Both the position numbers and the translations under genes were made by a program. A DNA stretch of 13,952 bases from NCBI GenBank assembly GCA_964226685.1, contig CAXQRU010000123.1, forward strand, positions 1-13,952, written 5' to 3'. Shown here in pieces: positions 1-8,500 of this stretch. Position 1 is the first letter of the stretch. The number at the start of each line of letters is the position of its first letter. This DNA is from CAXQRU01 sp964226685 (GTDB taxonomy: Bacteria; Pseudomonadota; Gammaproteobacteria; Pseudomonadales; Cellvibrionaceae). The notes below the pieces were generated by a model. That model ran no database searches, was not told the origin of the DNA, and saw nothing but the letters and a program-made list of their open reading frames with translations.

Positions 1-78
1 ACTAATTTAGGTCAATGCAATGAATAAACACATATCCTTGCGCTGATTATTAGGTGGCAAAATGGTTGTGAATTTAGG

Positions 79-84
79 TATAAA
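79..84 (+). promoter_or_regulatory. Candidate -10 element upstream of prfC
   Basis: TATAAA (79-84) is a good sigma70 -10 hexamer just ahead of prfC. The best -35 at normal spacing is the poor TGGCAA (55-60, 18-base spacer), so the promoter could be weak, activator-dependent or not real. An AAGGG at 86-90 lies 10 bases before the prfC ATG and is the likeliest ribosome binding site. The AAGG at 96-99 is too close to the start to serve. Confidence 0.3.
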
Positions 85-100
85 TAAGGGTTTTTAAGGT

Positions 101-1684
101 ATGACAGGTAGTAATTTTGTTAATGAAATCAACAAACGCAGAACATTTGCGATCATCTCGCACCCGGATGCGGGTAAAACGACGATTACTGAAAAGCTGC
201 TTTTGTTGGGGCAGGCCATTCAGTTGGCGGGTTCCGTTAAGGGTAAACGAGGGCCTCATGCCAAGTCTGACTGGATGAGCATGGAGCAGGAGCGGGGGAT
301 TTCTGTAACCTCTTCGGTCATGCAATTTCCCTATAAAGATCGAATCGTGAATCTATTGGATACCCCAGGTCACGAAGATTTCTCTGAAGATACTTATCGA
401 ACGTTAACAGCCGTTGACTCGGTATTGATGGTGATTGATGGCGCTAAGGGTGTCGAGCAGCGAACCATTAAGTTAATGGATGTGTGCCGTCTAAGAGATA
501 CGCCAATTTTATCGTTCATCAACAAAATGGATCGAGATATTCGAGACCCAATTGAAGTCATGGATGAGATCGAGTCGGTGTTAAATATTGCCGCCGCTCC
601 CATCAACTGGCCGATAGGGATGGGTAAGGAATTTAAAGGCGTTTATAACCTGTATACCGATACCATCCACGTTTTTCAGCAGGGTATGGGCCATAAACTC
701 AATGATGATCTACAAATCAAGGGACTAGATAGCCCTGAGGCGAATAAGCTCTTGGGTGCTTACGCCGACGATGTGCGCGAGGAAATTGAGTTAGTTCGTG
801 GTGCCACTCATGAGTTTGATGAGCAAGCCTATTTGAGAGGTGAGTTAACCCCGGTTTTCTTTGGAACGGCACTGGGTAATTTTGGTGTTCGCGAGATGTT
901 AGATGGTTTTGTGCAGTGGGCTCCAGAACCACTAGCTCGCGATACCGATGCTGGCTCTATCGACCCTAAAGATGCTGATTTTTCGGGTTTCGTTTTTAAA
1001 ATCCAAGCCAATATGGATCCCAAACATCGGGACCGAATTGCCTTTATGAGAATTTGTTCAGGTGTGTATGAGAAGGGTATGAAAATGCATCATGTACGCA
1101 TTGGCAAGGATGTGAAAATTGCCGATGCAGTGACGTTTTTAGCCGGTGATCGCAGCGCGGTGGAAACGGCTGTGTCTGGTGATATTATTGGTTTGCATAA
1201 TCACGGCACCATTCAAATTGGTGATACCTTTACTGCCGGTAAAAAAATGTCATTCACAGGCATCCCTCATTTTGCTCCTGAATTGTTTCGACGCATTCGA
1301 TTGAAAGACCCGTTGAAAATGAAACAATTGCAAAAAGGCTTGCAGCAGTTATCTGAAGAGGGTTCAACACAGGTATTTTTTCCGTTAAATAATAACGACA
1401 TCATCGTCGGTGCTGTGGGGGTGTTGCAGTTTGAAGTGGTTGTTTATCGGTTGAAAGATGAATACAAAGTGGACGCGCTTTACGAGCCGACTTCTATTAA
1501 TACAGCCCGTTGGGTGACATCAGATAGTAGTCAAAAAATGGAAGAGTTTAAGCGTAAAGTTTCTGATAATTTAGCGATCGATGGAGGCGGCCATTTGACC
1601 TATCTGGCCAGTTCGAGAGTTAACTTACAATTAAGCCAGGAGCGCTACCCAGACATTAAGTTTGCTAACACCCGGGAGCATTGA
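101..1684 (+). CDS. prfC: Peptide chain release factor 3 (RF3)
   Basis: RF3 is the cytoplasmic translational GTPase that removes RF1 or RF2 from the ribosome after peptide release. At 527 residues it is close to the 529 of E. coli RF3 and appears full length. GTPase motifs are intact: P-loop HPDAGKTT (residues 21-28), switch I region RGISVTS (65-71), DTPGH (87-91) and NKMD (141-144). RF3-specific stretches follow, including FKIQANMDPKHRDR, LHNHGTIQIGDTF, FTGIPHFAPELFRRI, SEEGSTQVF and the C-terminal TREH ending. The order is G domain, EF-Tu-like domain II and the RF3 C-terminal domain. These features separate it from EF-G and from the tetracycline-resistance relatives. The stop TGA shares its last base with the ATG of the following small gene, suggesting cotranscription and translational coupling. 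The assignment is very secure; the coupling is inference. Confidence 0.97.
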   Translation: MTGSNFVNEINKRRTFAIISHPDAGKTTITEKLLLLGQAIQLAGSVKGKRGPHAKSDWMSMEQERGISVTSSVMQFPYKDRIVNLLDTPGHEDFSEDTYRTLTAVDSVLMVIDGAKGVEQRTIKLMDVCRLRDTPILSFINKMDRDIRDPIEVMDEIESVLNIAAAPINWPIGMGKEFKGVYNLYTDTIHVFQQGMGHKLNDDLQIKGLDSPEANKLLGAYADDVREEIELVRGATHEFDEQAYLRGELTPVFFGTALGNFGVREMLDGFVQWAPEPLARDTDAGSIDPKDADFSGFVFKIQANMDPKHRDRIAFMRICSGVYEKGMKMHHVRIGKDVKIADAVTFLAGDRSAVETAVSGDIIGLHNHGTIQIGDTFTAGKKMSFTGIPHFAPELFRRIRLKDPLKMKQLQKGLQQLSEEGSTQVFFPLNNNDIIVGAVGVLQFEVVVYRLKDEYKVDALYEPTSINTARWVTSDSSQKMEEFKRKVSDNLAIDGGGHLTYLASSRVNLQLSQERYPDIKFANTREH

Positions 1685-2010
1685 TGCAAATTTTTTTGGG
1701 CACATTAATACCCTGTTTGGTGTTGTTAATTTTGCTCTGGGTGCGCACTCCCTATCATCGTCCCACGAGGGAGGAGTTTAAAAACTCTCTAGGTATGGTG
1801 ATTACTGGTAATGCGACCGATAACGATTGGCGAGTGTTGACGATTATTCCGCTTCGTTACGACCCCGTGTTGGAAGAGTACAGGCAGCGGCTTGTTGATA
1901 TTGAAGAGGCCTATTACACCGGTGGTAGCCCTTACTTATTTTCTAAAAAAGGGCTAGCGGCTTTAACAGAGGTTTATGACGATTTGTGTAAAGAGTCCAG
2001 TGCGTCATAA
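1684..2010 (+). CDS. Small single-pass membrane protein of unknown function, coupled to prfC
   Basis: I do not recognise this 108-residue protein. The ATG at 1684 shares a base with the prfC stop (TGATG), the usual arrangement for reinitiation. A TTG at 1681 in the same frame would add one residue, but the ATG is the simpler choice. The N-terminus is one hydrophobic segment (about residues 2-20, rich in L, I and V) followed by a basic R-T-P-Y-H-R patch. This predicts an N-terminal anchor with the C-terminal part in the cytoplasm under the positive-inside rule. The soluble part has a W-R-V-L-T-I-I-P-L-R-Y-D-P stretch, then a charged helix and a Y-L-F-S-K-K-G-L-A-A-L segment, and looks like a compact folded domain. 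It is the last gene of the prfC unit and ends 6 bases from the convergent sthA stop. Its coding status is well supported by its spacing and composition; its function is open. Confidence 0.8.
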   Translation: MQIFLGTLIPCLVLLILLWVRTPYHRPTREEFKNSLGMVITGNATDNDWRVLTIIPLRYDPVLEEYRQRLVDIEEAYYTGGSPYLFSKKGLAALTEVYDDLCKESSAS

Positions 2011-2016
2011 GCCTTT

Positions 2017-3417
2017 TCAATAAGCATCTTTGTTGCGATTTCGCTGGCCAATCACATCCAGCGCGGCGACTCGATACGCTTCTGCGAGTGTCGGGAAGTT
2101 AAAGACACTTTCAATAAAAATATCGATATCGGCATCGGCTAACAATGCCATTTGCCCAATATGTACGAGTTCGGTTGCCCCCTCGCCAATAATCATGATC
2201 CCTAACACTTTTTCGCCCTTATCATCGCAGATAATTTTCAACATGCCATCGGTGATACCAGAGATTTGCCCGCGGGCGATTTCTGAAAAATCCGCTCGGC
2301 CAATGATAGGGTTAGTGTATAAAGCTTTAGCGGCTTGCTCGTGCAGACCAACCGATGAAAGTTCGGGAATGCCATAAATACCCGTGGGAATGGTATCGCT
2401 CATTTTGCCAATGGGGCGATCAAAGGCGAAGCAGCTGGCTCTTCGGCCTTGTTCCATTGACGTGGAAGCTAGAGAGGGCGGTCCTATCACATCGCCTGCT
2501 GCATAAATATGGGGTACAGCCGTTTGAAGATCGTCATTGACTGATAACAGCCCTTTTTCATTAACGGACAGTCCTGCTTTTTCCAAATCCAGAAGTTCAA
2601 CATTAGCCATACGCCCTGCAGCGCACAATAATTTTTCTCCCGTAAATTTTTGGCCATCTTCGCACTCAACCACTACCTGGTCACCATCCCAATAGGCTGA
2701 GTTAACGGGGGTGTTGCCTATCCATCGACCGCCCTGTTTTTGAAATGATTCGACAAATCGATCGGTTAAATCGTTATCTAGAAACCCAAGAGGCCGTGGA
2801 TATTTGTCAATCATAGTGACTTTAACCCCTAAGGCTTGGAATATGGAGGCGTATTCGCTGGCGATGACCCCACCTCCTAAAACCAATAAGCTAGCGGGCA
2901 AATACAGCATGGATAATATCGAGTCGCTGTCAAAGACATGTTCGTGGTCAACTTCCACATGCTCAGGGCAGCGAGGGTGTGAACCCGTGGCGATGATGAT
3001 TTTATCAGCCGTGATAGTATAGTTGTCGCCTCGAACTTGATGAATTTCTATAGTATGCGGGTCAATAAATCTCGCTCTACCGTGTATCCTATGGATATGG
3101 TTGCGGCTGATTTGCTTTTCCATATAAAAGTCGTGAGCTTTGAGCACTTCATCGAGTCGGTCGATGAGTGTGCTCATCTCCACTTCTTCTCCCAGCGTGA
3201 AGTTTGCCAGCTTGGCATTGGCTCGCATATTTTTGACTCTGAGCGCATTTTCTCTAAGTGTTTTAGATGGAATGGTTCCCCTGTGAACGCAAGCGCCCCC
3301 AAGATATTTATCTTGTTCAATAAGAGCCACTTTTTGCTTGATTTTAGCGGCTTGTACAGCTGACTTCTGTCCCGCAGGCCCGCTCCCAATCACGATTAGA
3401 TGGTAATGTTCACTCAT
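2017..3417 (-). CDS. sthA: Soluble pyridine nucleotide transhydrogenase (Si-specific NAD(P)+ transhydrogenase)
   Basis: This is a flavoprotein disulfide reductase-family enzyme. SthA exchanges hydride between NADPH and NAD+ in the cytoplasm and so removes excess NADPH. The N-terminal FAD-binding motif GSGPAG is at residues 11-16 and the second Rossmann motif GGGVIASE at 181-188. ATGSHPR (143-149) and the AAGDV motif late in the FAD domain are also present, followed by a C-terminal dimerisation domain. The active-site region reads GGACVHRGTIPSK (40-52). C43 is retained, but the position of the second redox cysteine is T48, as in SthA and unlike lipoamide dehydrogenase, glutathione reductase or mercuric reductase. 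Length is 466 residues, the same as E. coli SthA. The start codon overlaps the stop of the upstream HDOD gene by 4 bases (ATGA), so the two are probably one operon. Sequence around the active site is divergent from the E. coli and Pseudomonas enzymes as I remember them, so an SthA-like paralogue remains possible. Confidence 0.85.
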   Translation of the reverse strand: MSEHYHLIVIGSGPAGQKSAVQAAKIKQKVALIEQDKYLGGACVHRGTIPSKTLRENALRVKNMRANAKLANFTLGEEVEMSTLIDRLDEVLKAHDFYMEKQISRNHIHRIHGRARFIDPHTIEIHQVRGDNYTITADKIIIATGSHPRCPEHVEVDHEHVFDSDSILSMLYLPASLLVLGGGVIASEYASIFQALGVKVTMIDKYPRPLGFLDNDLTDRFVESFQKQGGRWIGNTPVNSAYWDGDQVVVECEDGQKFTGEKLLCAAGRMANVELLDLEKAGLSVNEKGLLSVNDDLQTAVPHIYAAGDVIGPPSLASTSMEQGRRASCFAFDRPIGKMSDTIPTGIYGIPELSSVGLHEQAAKALYTNPIIGRADFSEIARGQISGITDGMLKIICDDKGEKVLGIMIIGEGATELVHIGQMALLADADIDIFIESVFNFPTLAEAYRVAALDVIGQRNRNKDAY

Positions 3418-4229
3418 GAAGAAAAAGCCCGTAAGCCCGATATAACATTGGTGTTTTTTTCTAATAATTGTTGTACTTGTTCTGGGTATAAGTTTAATTC
3501 ATCCAAACTTAAACTTTGCTTGATGCCGTGATCACTGTAGTTTGTTGATAGTGTGTAGTTGGCAAATTCGGTGCTTAGGTTCACCGTGGCGGCCGCATCC
3601 GGAGCTGTAGGTGCTTGGGCAAAATTTCGGTAGTAACACACGGCTTCATGAACGATAGTGGGTAATTTCCATGAATCAATTACATTCATACTGACATCGA
3701 TTTCGAACTCCAGCCATAAATTATTGAGTACTTTATCATCCAACTTCTCGGGATGGATATCCGATATCGCTTGTAAAATGACGGGTCGCCCAATACTGTG
3801 TAATAATCCACATAGGAATGCCGCTTCGACATTTTTACGAATGGCTCTTGCGATTTCTTTTGACCAAAGCGCGCTGCATAAGGCATGCTTCCATAGATGT
3901 TCTATAGTTGATTTGTAGTGAGGGGCATTGAACATTTTGCTATTGATGGATATCCCGATGGCAATTTGACTGATCTCGGTCATGCCTAAGCGCGTGATGG
4001 CTTGTTGAAGAGAAATAATATTGCCATTTGGGCTGTATGCGGCGGAGTTGGCAATGCGCATGACATGCCCAGCCAGCGCTGGATCTGATTGAATAAGGTT
4101 GGCCAGTTGGCTGGCATTGCTCTCCTGGTTTTGGGAGAGCATTAACACACGGTTAGCGACTTCCGGTAGCACCGGTAATTCAAGCTTACCGGTATTGATT
4201 TTATCTCTAAGTGCGTCATCGATGTTCAT
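3414..4229 (-). CDS. HDOD-domain signalling protein
   Basis: The protein has 271 residues and consists mainly of an HDOD domain, a relative of HD phosphohydrolases usually found in signalling or regulatory proteins and commonly lacking catalysis. The family signature is clear: LPVLPEV (18-24), DPALAGHVMRIANSAAYS (49-66), AITRLGM (77-83), LWKHAL (112-117) and the degenerate HD site LLHSIGR (142-148). Here the metal-binding His-Asp pair is H144-S145, so phosphohydrolase activity is unlikely. No receiver, GGDEF, EAL or membrane segment accompanies it. A TAAGG upstream of the ATG serves as ribosome binding site. It is the first gene of a minus-strand operon and its stop overlaps the sthA start by 4 bases. 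Family assignment is strong; the partner and the signal are unknown. Confidence 0.9.
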   Translation of the reverse strand: MNIDDALRDKINTGKLELPVLPEVANRVLMLSQNQESNASQLANLIQSDPALAGHVMRIANSAAYSPNGNIISLQQAITRLGMTEISQIAIGISINSKMFNAPHYKSTIEHLWKHALCSALWSKEIARAIRKNVEAAFLCGLLHSIGRPVILQAISDIHPEKLDDKVLNNLWLEFEIDVSMNVIDSWKLPTIVHEAVCYYRNFAQAPTAPDAAATVNLSTEFANYTLSTNYSDHGIKQSLSLDELNLYPEQVQQLLEKNTNVISGLRAFSS

Positions 4230-4277
4230 GATATGGCCTTAACCAGTTTGTTAATCTTAATACAGATGGTATGTAGG

Positions 4278-4307
4278 GTTATCTGAGCCTTTTAACAGTG
4301 TAGTCAA
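4278..4307 (-). promoter_or_regulatory. Candidate sigma70 promoter for the HDOD-sthA operon
   Basis: On the minus strand TTGACT (4307-4302, five of six matches to the -35 consensus) is followed after 18 bases by GATAAC (4283-4278, four of six matches to the -10 consensus). Transcription would start near 4271 and give a leader of about 40 bases before the HDOD ATG. This is visual matching only. Confidence 0.45.
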
Positions 4308-4373
4308 AGAAAGTAAGAACAGTGAAAAGCGTATTTTTTGGTGCCAATTTGCTGTTTTGTGATAAGTTTGTAA

Positions 4374-4402
4374 TTGGCGTCAAACTAAGTGCTTGGTATT
4401 TA
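4374..4402 (+). promoter_or_regulatory. Candidate promoter for the RND efflux operon
   Basis: TTGGCG (4374-4379) and TATTTA (4397-4402) are separated by 17 bases. The -10 is preceded by TGG, giving the TGn extended -10 arrangement that can compensate for the weak hexamer. It lies 36 bases before the ATG at 4439, which supports that start over the upstream GTG at 4322. No convincing long operator palindrome for a TetR or MarR repressor is visible. Confidence 0.35.
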
Positions 4403-4426
4403 CGTAGTAAGTCGATAACCGTTTTC

Positions 4427-4433
4427 AAAGAGG
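4427..4433 (+). promoter_or_regulatory. Ribosome binding site deciding the adaptor start
   Basis: AAAGAGG lies 5 bases before the ATG at 4439. The same frame is open back to a GTG at 4322, but starting there would put 39 non-signal residues in front of a good export signal. The ribosome binding site and the signal peptide together favour 4439. Confidence 0.7.
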
Positions 4434-4438
4434 CAGTC

Positions 4439-5497
4439 ATGAGACTATTGTTGGGATGTTTGTGTTGGTTATCTCTATCCGTTGCGGCCAATCCTGCTGT
4501 GCCAGTTATTGTGGCGGAGATCAAATTAGCTAATTTTTCTGACGAGGTTGAGGCGTTGGGCACCCTTAGAGCGAACGAAAGTGTCGATTTGGCATCACCT
4601 GTGACGGAATTAGTAACCGGTGTGTTCTTTGAAGATAGCGCCAGGGTTAAAAAGGGCGATGTATTGGTGACTTTGGATTCGGCTGAGGAAAAAGCCGAAT
4701 TGTCTGAACAACGCTCTTTTTTGCGAGAGGCGCAACAGCAAGTTAATCGCTTGGGCCCCTTGGTAAAGCGCGGGGCAGCCATTGCCTCGGCTCTCGATGA
4801 AAATAAACGTAATGCTTCTGCAGCAAAGGCGAGGATAGAAGCCATACAATCAAGGATTGATCAGCGTACCATCAAAGCACCCTATGATGGCATTTTAGGG
4901 TTCAGAAATATCAGTGTTGGCACTTTAGCTCAACAAGGCTCCATGATTACGACGATCGATGACGACTCTATAATGAAACTGGACTTTTCTATTTCAGAGA
5001 TTTTTTTGAGTACGCTAGAGCCCGGTTTGTCGATTGAAGCGAAAACGGAAGCTTATCCAGATCAGACATTTGAAGCCAAAATCAGCAGTGTGAATAGCCG
5101 AGTCGATCCGGTGACTCGCTCCATTCAAATTCGCGCATTGATCGATAACCCCAATGGGCAGTTAAAGCCCGGGTTATTAATGAAAGTTGTGTTACACAAG
5201 CGCCCTCGCCAAGCTTTATTGGTGCCTGAAGAGGCGATCGTTGCGAATGGTTCGAATAATTACGTTTATGTTGTTCGAGAAGAAGCCGATCAAGCGCGAG
5301 CGGAGCGGCGCCAAGTTCAGCTTGGTACTCGTACTTTTGGCAATGTTGAAGTGACATCGGGTATTGAAGAAAATGAATTGGTGGTCGTTCATGGCACCAT
5401 GCGTATGAGTCCCGGTGCTTTAGTCAATATAACGGCGGTTGAGCGGGATAACGAACCCCTCGAAACCCTCCTTAATCAAAAATCATCGGCCAAATAA
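4439..5497 (+). CDS. RND efflux periplasmic adaptor subunit (membrane fusion protein)
   Basis: From the ATG at 4439 this is a 352-residue HlyD/AcrA-type adaptor that links an RND pump to an outer-membrane channel across the periplasm. An N-terminal export signal spans about residues 1-17 (basic R2, hydrophobic core, small residues S-V-A-A before N18). A cysteine at position 7 sits too close to the N-terminus for a normal lipobox, so a plain cleaved signal is more likely than a lipoprotein. The two lipoyl half-motifs are at about 48-82 (A-S-P-V-T-E-L-V-T-G-V) and 143-175 (T-I-K-A-P-Y-D-G-I-L-G). They flank a charged alpha-helical hairpin (83-142). A beta-barrel and a membrane-proximal domain follow. 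The pump gene starts 3 bases after the stop. The family is secure; the substrate cannot be told. Confidence 0.93.
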   Translation: MRLLLGCLCWLSLSVAANPAVPVIVAEIKLANFSDEVEALGTLRANESVDLASPVTELVTGVFFEDSARVKKGDVLVTLDSAEEKAELSEQRSFLREAQQQVNRLGPLVKRGAAIASALDENKRNASAAKARIEAIQSRIDQRTIKAPYDGILGFRNISVGTLAQQGSMITTIDDDSIMKLDFSISEIFLSTLEPGLSIEAKTEAYPDQTFEAKISSVNSRVDPVTRSIQIRALIDNPNGQLKPGLLMKVVLHKRPRQALLVPEEAIVANGSNNYVYVVREEADQARAERRQVQLGTRTFGNVEVTSGIEENELVVVHGTMRMSPGALVNITAVERDNEPLETLLNQKSSAK

Positions 5498-5500
5498 CTT

Positions 5501-8500
5501 ATGCTTATTTCAGACATTTCAGTCAAAAGACCGGTGTTTGCCAGTGTCATTTCTTTATTGCTGATCGCTTTTGGTTTGGTGTCCTTTGAGCGATTATCTC
5601 TTCGAGAATACCCCGATATCAGCCCCCCGGTGGTGACCATTGAAGTCGATTATCCTGGTGCCCCCGCCAATGTGGTTGAAACGCGGGTGACCGAATTAAT
5701 TGAAGAGCGCATTGCGGGAATTGAGGGTATTGAATTTGTGCAGTCCGGTTCCAGTGATGGACGCTCCAGTGTGACCTTACAGTTTTCCACTGGACGAGAT
5801 ATCAATGAAGCGGCTAACGATGTTCGTGATCGGGTTGCAAGCGTGCAAGACAATTTGCCAGAAGAGGCTGATCCGCCCCAGGTTCAGAAGGCAGATAGTA
5901 ATGATGATGTGATTATTTGGCAGAACTTATCCAGTGACCGTCTCACAGTTCCCGAGCTGACTGATTACGCACAACGATTTTTAGTGGACCAATATTCAGC
6001 TCTAGATGGTGTAGCCCGAATTCGAGTAGGAGGGGGACTTCGTTACGCCATGCGCGTTTGGCTAGATCGTCAAGCGTTAGCGGCACGTAATTTGACAGTA
6101 AGCGATGTTGAGCGAGCTTTGCGCTCTGAAAATATTGAGCTACCAGCGGGTAGTTTGCAGTCGGATGAGCGGATTTTTAAGGCGCGCGTAGAAAGACAAT
6201 TTAAAGAAGCCAAAGATTTTGAACGCTTAGTGCTGGCCCGAGGCGAAGATGGCTACCTAGTTCGCTTAGGCGATATTGCGCGTGTCGAAAAAGGTGTAGA
6301 AGAAGATCGAATTTTATTTCGTGGCAACGGTGAGGCCATGGTTGGTATTGGTGTGATCAAACAATCCAAAGCCAATACCATCGATGTCTCTAATGCAACC
6401 AAGGCGCTAACGGCTAAATTGCAAGAAAGATTGCCTGAGGGTATGAGAATTTCCCAGAGCTATGATGCTGCAGTATTTATCAATGCTTCCATTGATGAAG
6501 TGTATAAAACCTTGATGATTGCCATCGGCTGTGTGGTATTGGTGATTTACCTGTTCCTAGGCAATATAAGAGCCATGATTATTCCGGCAATTACGGTTCC
6601 GGTCTCGATAGTGGCATCGTTTATCGTGATTTATGCTTTGGACTTTTCTCTTAATCTGCTGACTTTATTGGCACTGGTGTTGGCTATTGGTCTGGTCGTT
6701 GATGATGCCATTGTTATGCTTGAAAATATTGTTCGGCGCATGCAAGAGAAAAATGAATCGCCCTTGGTAGCGGCTTATAAAGGAGCAAGACAGGTTGGAT
6801 TTGCAGTAATCGCGACCACGCTGGTGCTCATCGCAGTGTTTGTTCCGATTACTTTTTTAGGAGGTGATATTGGCCGTTTGTTTACGGAATTTGCCTTGAC
6901 TATATCGGCTGCCGTGGCTTTTTCATCTATTGTCGCTTTGACATTGGTTCCTATGTTGGCATCAAAATTGATCCATGGGACTGAAAAGCCCTTCTTTTTA
7001 ATTCGATGGGTCAATTCATTTGTTGTAGTTTGTCAAAATGCTTACTTGCGCTCTCTTAAAGCTTGTTTGAGATATCCATTCGTTGTTTTCATAGGATTTG
7101 TGGGAGCGATTATCGGAGTCGTCTGGCTCTATGGCAATGTAGAGCAAGAGTTTACTCCAAAAGAAGATCGGGGAGCCTTTTTTATTATTGTTAATGGGCC
7201 AGAGGGCGCGAGTTTTAATTACATTGAAGAGTATGCGACGGAAATAGAACGCCGATTAATGCCATATGTTGAAAGTGGCGAGTTTTCTCGTTTGTTGGTT
7301 AGGGCTCCCCGAGGTTTTGGCAACATTGAAAGCTTTAATAGCAGCATCATTATCATTATTTTAGATGATTGGGCAAATCGTCGTTCTGCCTTTGAAATTA
7401 TCGGCGAGGTGCGAAAAAAATTATCCGATTTATCGGGCGTAAGAGCATTCCCAGTGATGCGTCAAGGTTTAGGTGGCCGGACTGAAAAGCCTGTTCAGTT
7501 TGTCTTGGGTGGCCCCAGTTATGAGCAGTTAGCCCAATGGCGAGATATTTTGATGGCTAAGATACAAGAAAGTAATCCGGGTTTTATCGGTTTAGATAAT
7601 GACTATAAAGAAACTCGCCCACAATTAGATATAAAAGTTAATTATGATCGAGCGTCTGATTTGGGAGTAAGCATTAGTGAAATTGGACGCACTTTAGAGA
7701 CTTTGATGGGAGGCAGGAACGTCACTACCTATGTCGAAAATGGAGAGGAGTATGATGTGATTGTAGAAGGCGCTCGAGCCATGCAAACTTCCTTTGCCGA
7801 TATAGAAAATGTTTATGTTCGCTCTGACAGAACTGGGCAGCTGATTCCCCTATCGAATGTTGTTTCCATTAATGAATATGGCGCGCCTGAAACCCTGGCT
7901 CGTTACAACCGAATCCGGGCGATTACCTTTGAGGCCAATCTTGAGCAAGGTTTTTCTCTGGGAGAAGCTTTGGAATATCTAAATAACTTAGCGAAAGAAC
8001 ATTTGCCCGATGAGGCGATTATTGATTATAAAGGTCAAAGCCGCGATTTTATGAATTCAGGAGGCTCTATTGGTTTTGTCTTCTTACTCGGGTTGGCAGT
8101 AGTGTTTCTAGTGCTGGCCGCTCAGTTTGAGAGTTATGTCCATCCTTTGGTGATCATGCTGACCGTTCCTTTAGCCATGGGTGGAGGATTGTTGGGGCTG
8201 TATGTAACCAATGGCACTTTAAATATATACTCTCAGATTGGGCTGCTGATGCTTGTGGGTTTGGCAGCCAAAAATGGCATTCTCATCGTTGAATTTGCCA
8301 ATCAGTTAAGAGATCGTGGAGCTGCCTTTTCTAAGGCGTTACTTGAAGCATCTTCAGTGCGTTTCCGGCCTATCTTGATGACGGGGTTAACGACCATCGC
8401 TGGTGCTGTGCCCTTGATTGTGACCTCAGGTGCTGGTGCTGAAACCCGCATAGCCATTGGCGTTGTGGTTTTGTTTGGCGTTTTTGCGGCGACCTTGTTC

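Noticed and set aside
4..79. Direct repeat AATTTAGGT at 4-12 and 71-79 upstream of prfC
   Set aside because: Two copies of a 9-base AT-rich word without symmetry or a regular spacing are too weak to call a binding site.
2017..3417. Lipoamide dehydrogenase or mercuric reductase for the flavoprotein
   Set aside because: The second redox cysteine of the CxxxxC pair is a threonine, and no dehydrogenase-complex or mer genes are nearby.
4322..4438. N-terminal extension of the RND adaptor from a GTG at 4322
   Set aside because: The extension puts 39 residues ahead of a good signal peptide. The ATG at 4439 has a strong ribosome binding site, and a candidate promoter lies between the two starts.
4279..4845. 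A 188-codon minus-strand frame over the adaptor gene
   Set aside because: Its sequence is low in recognisable protein features and it mirrors the coding strand of a clear adaptor gene.
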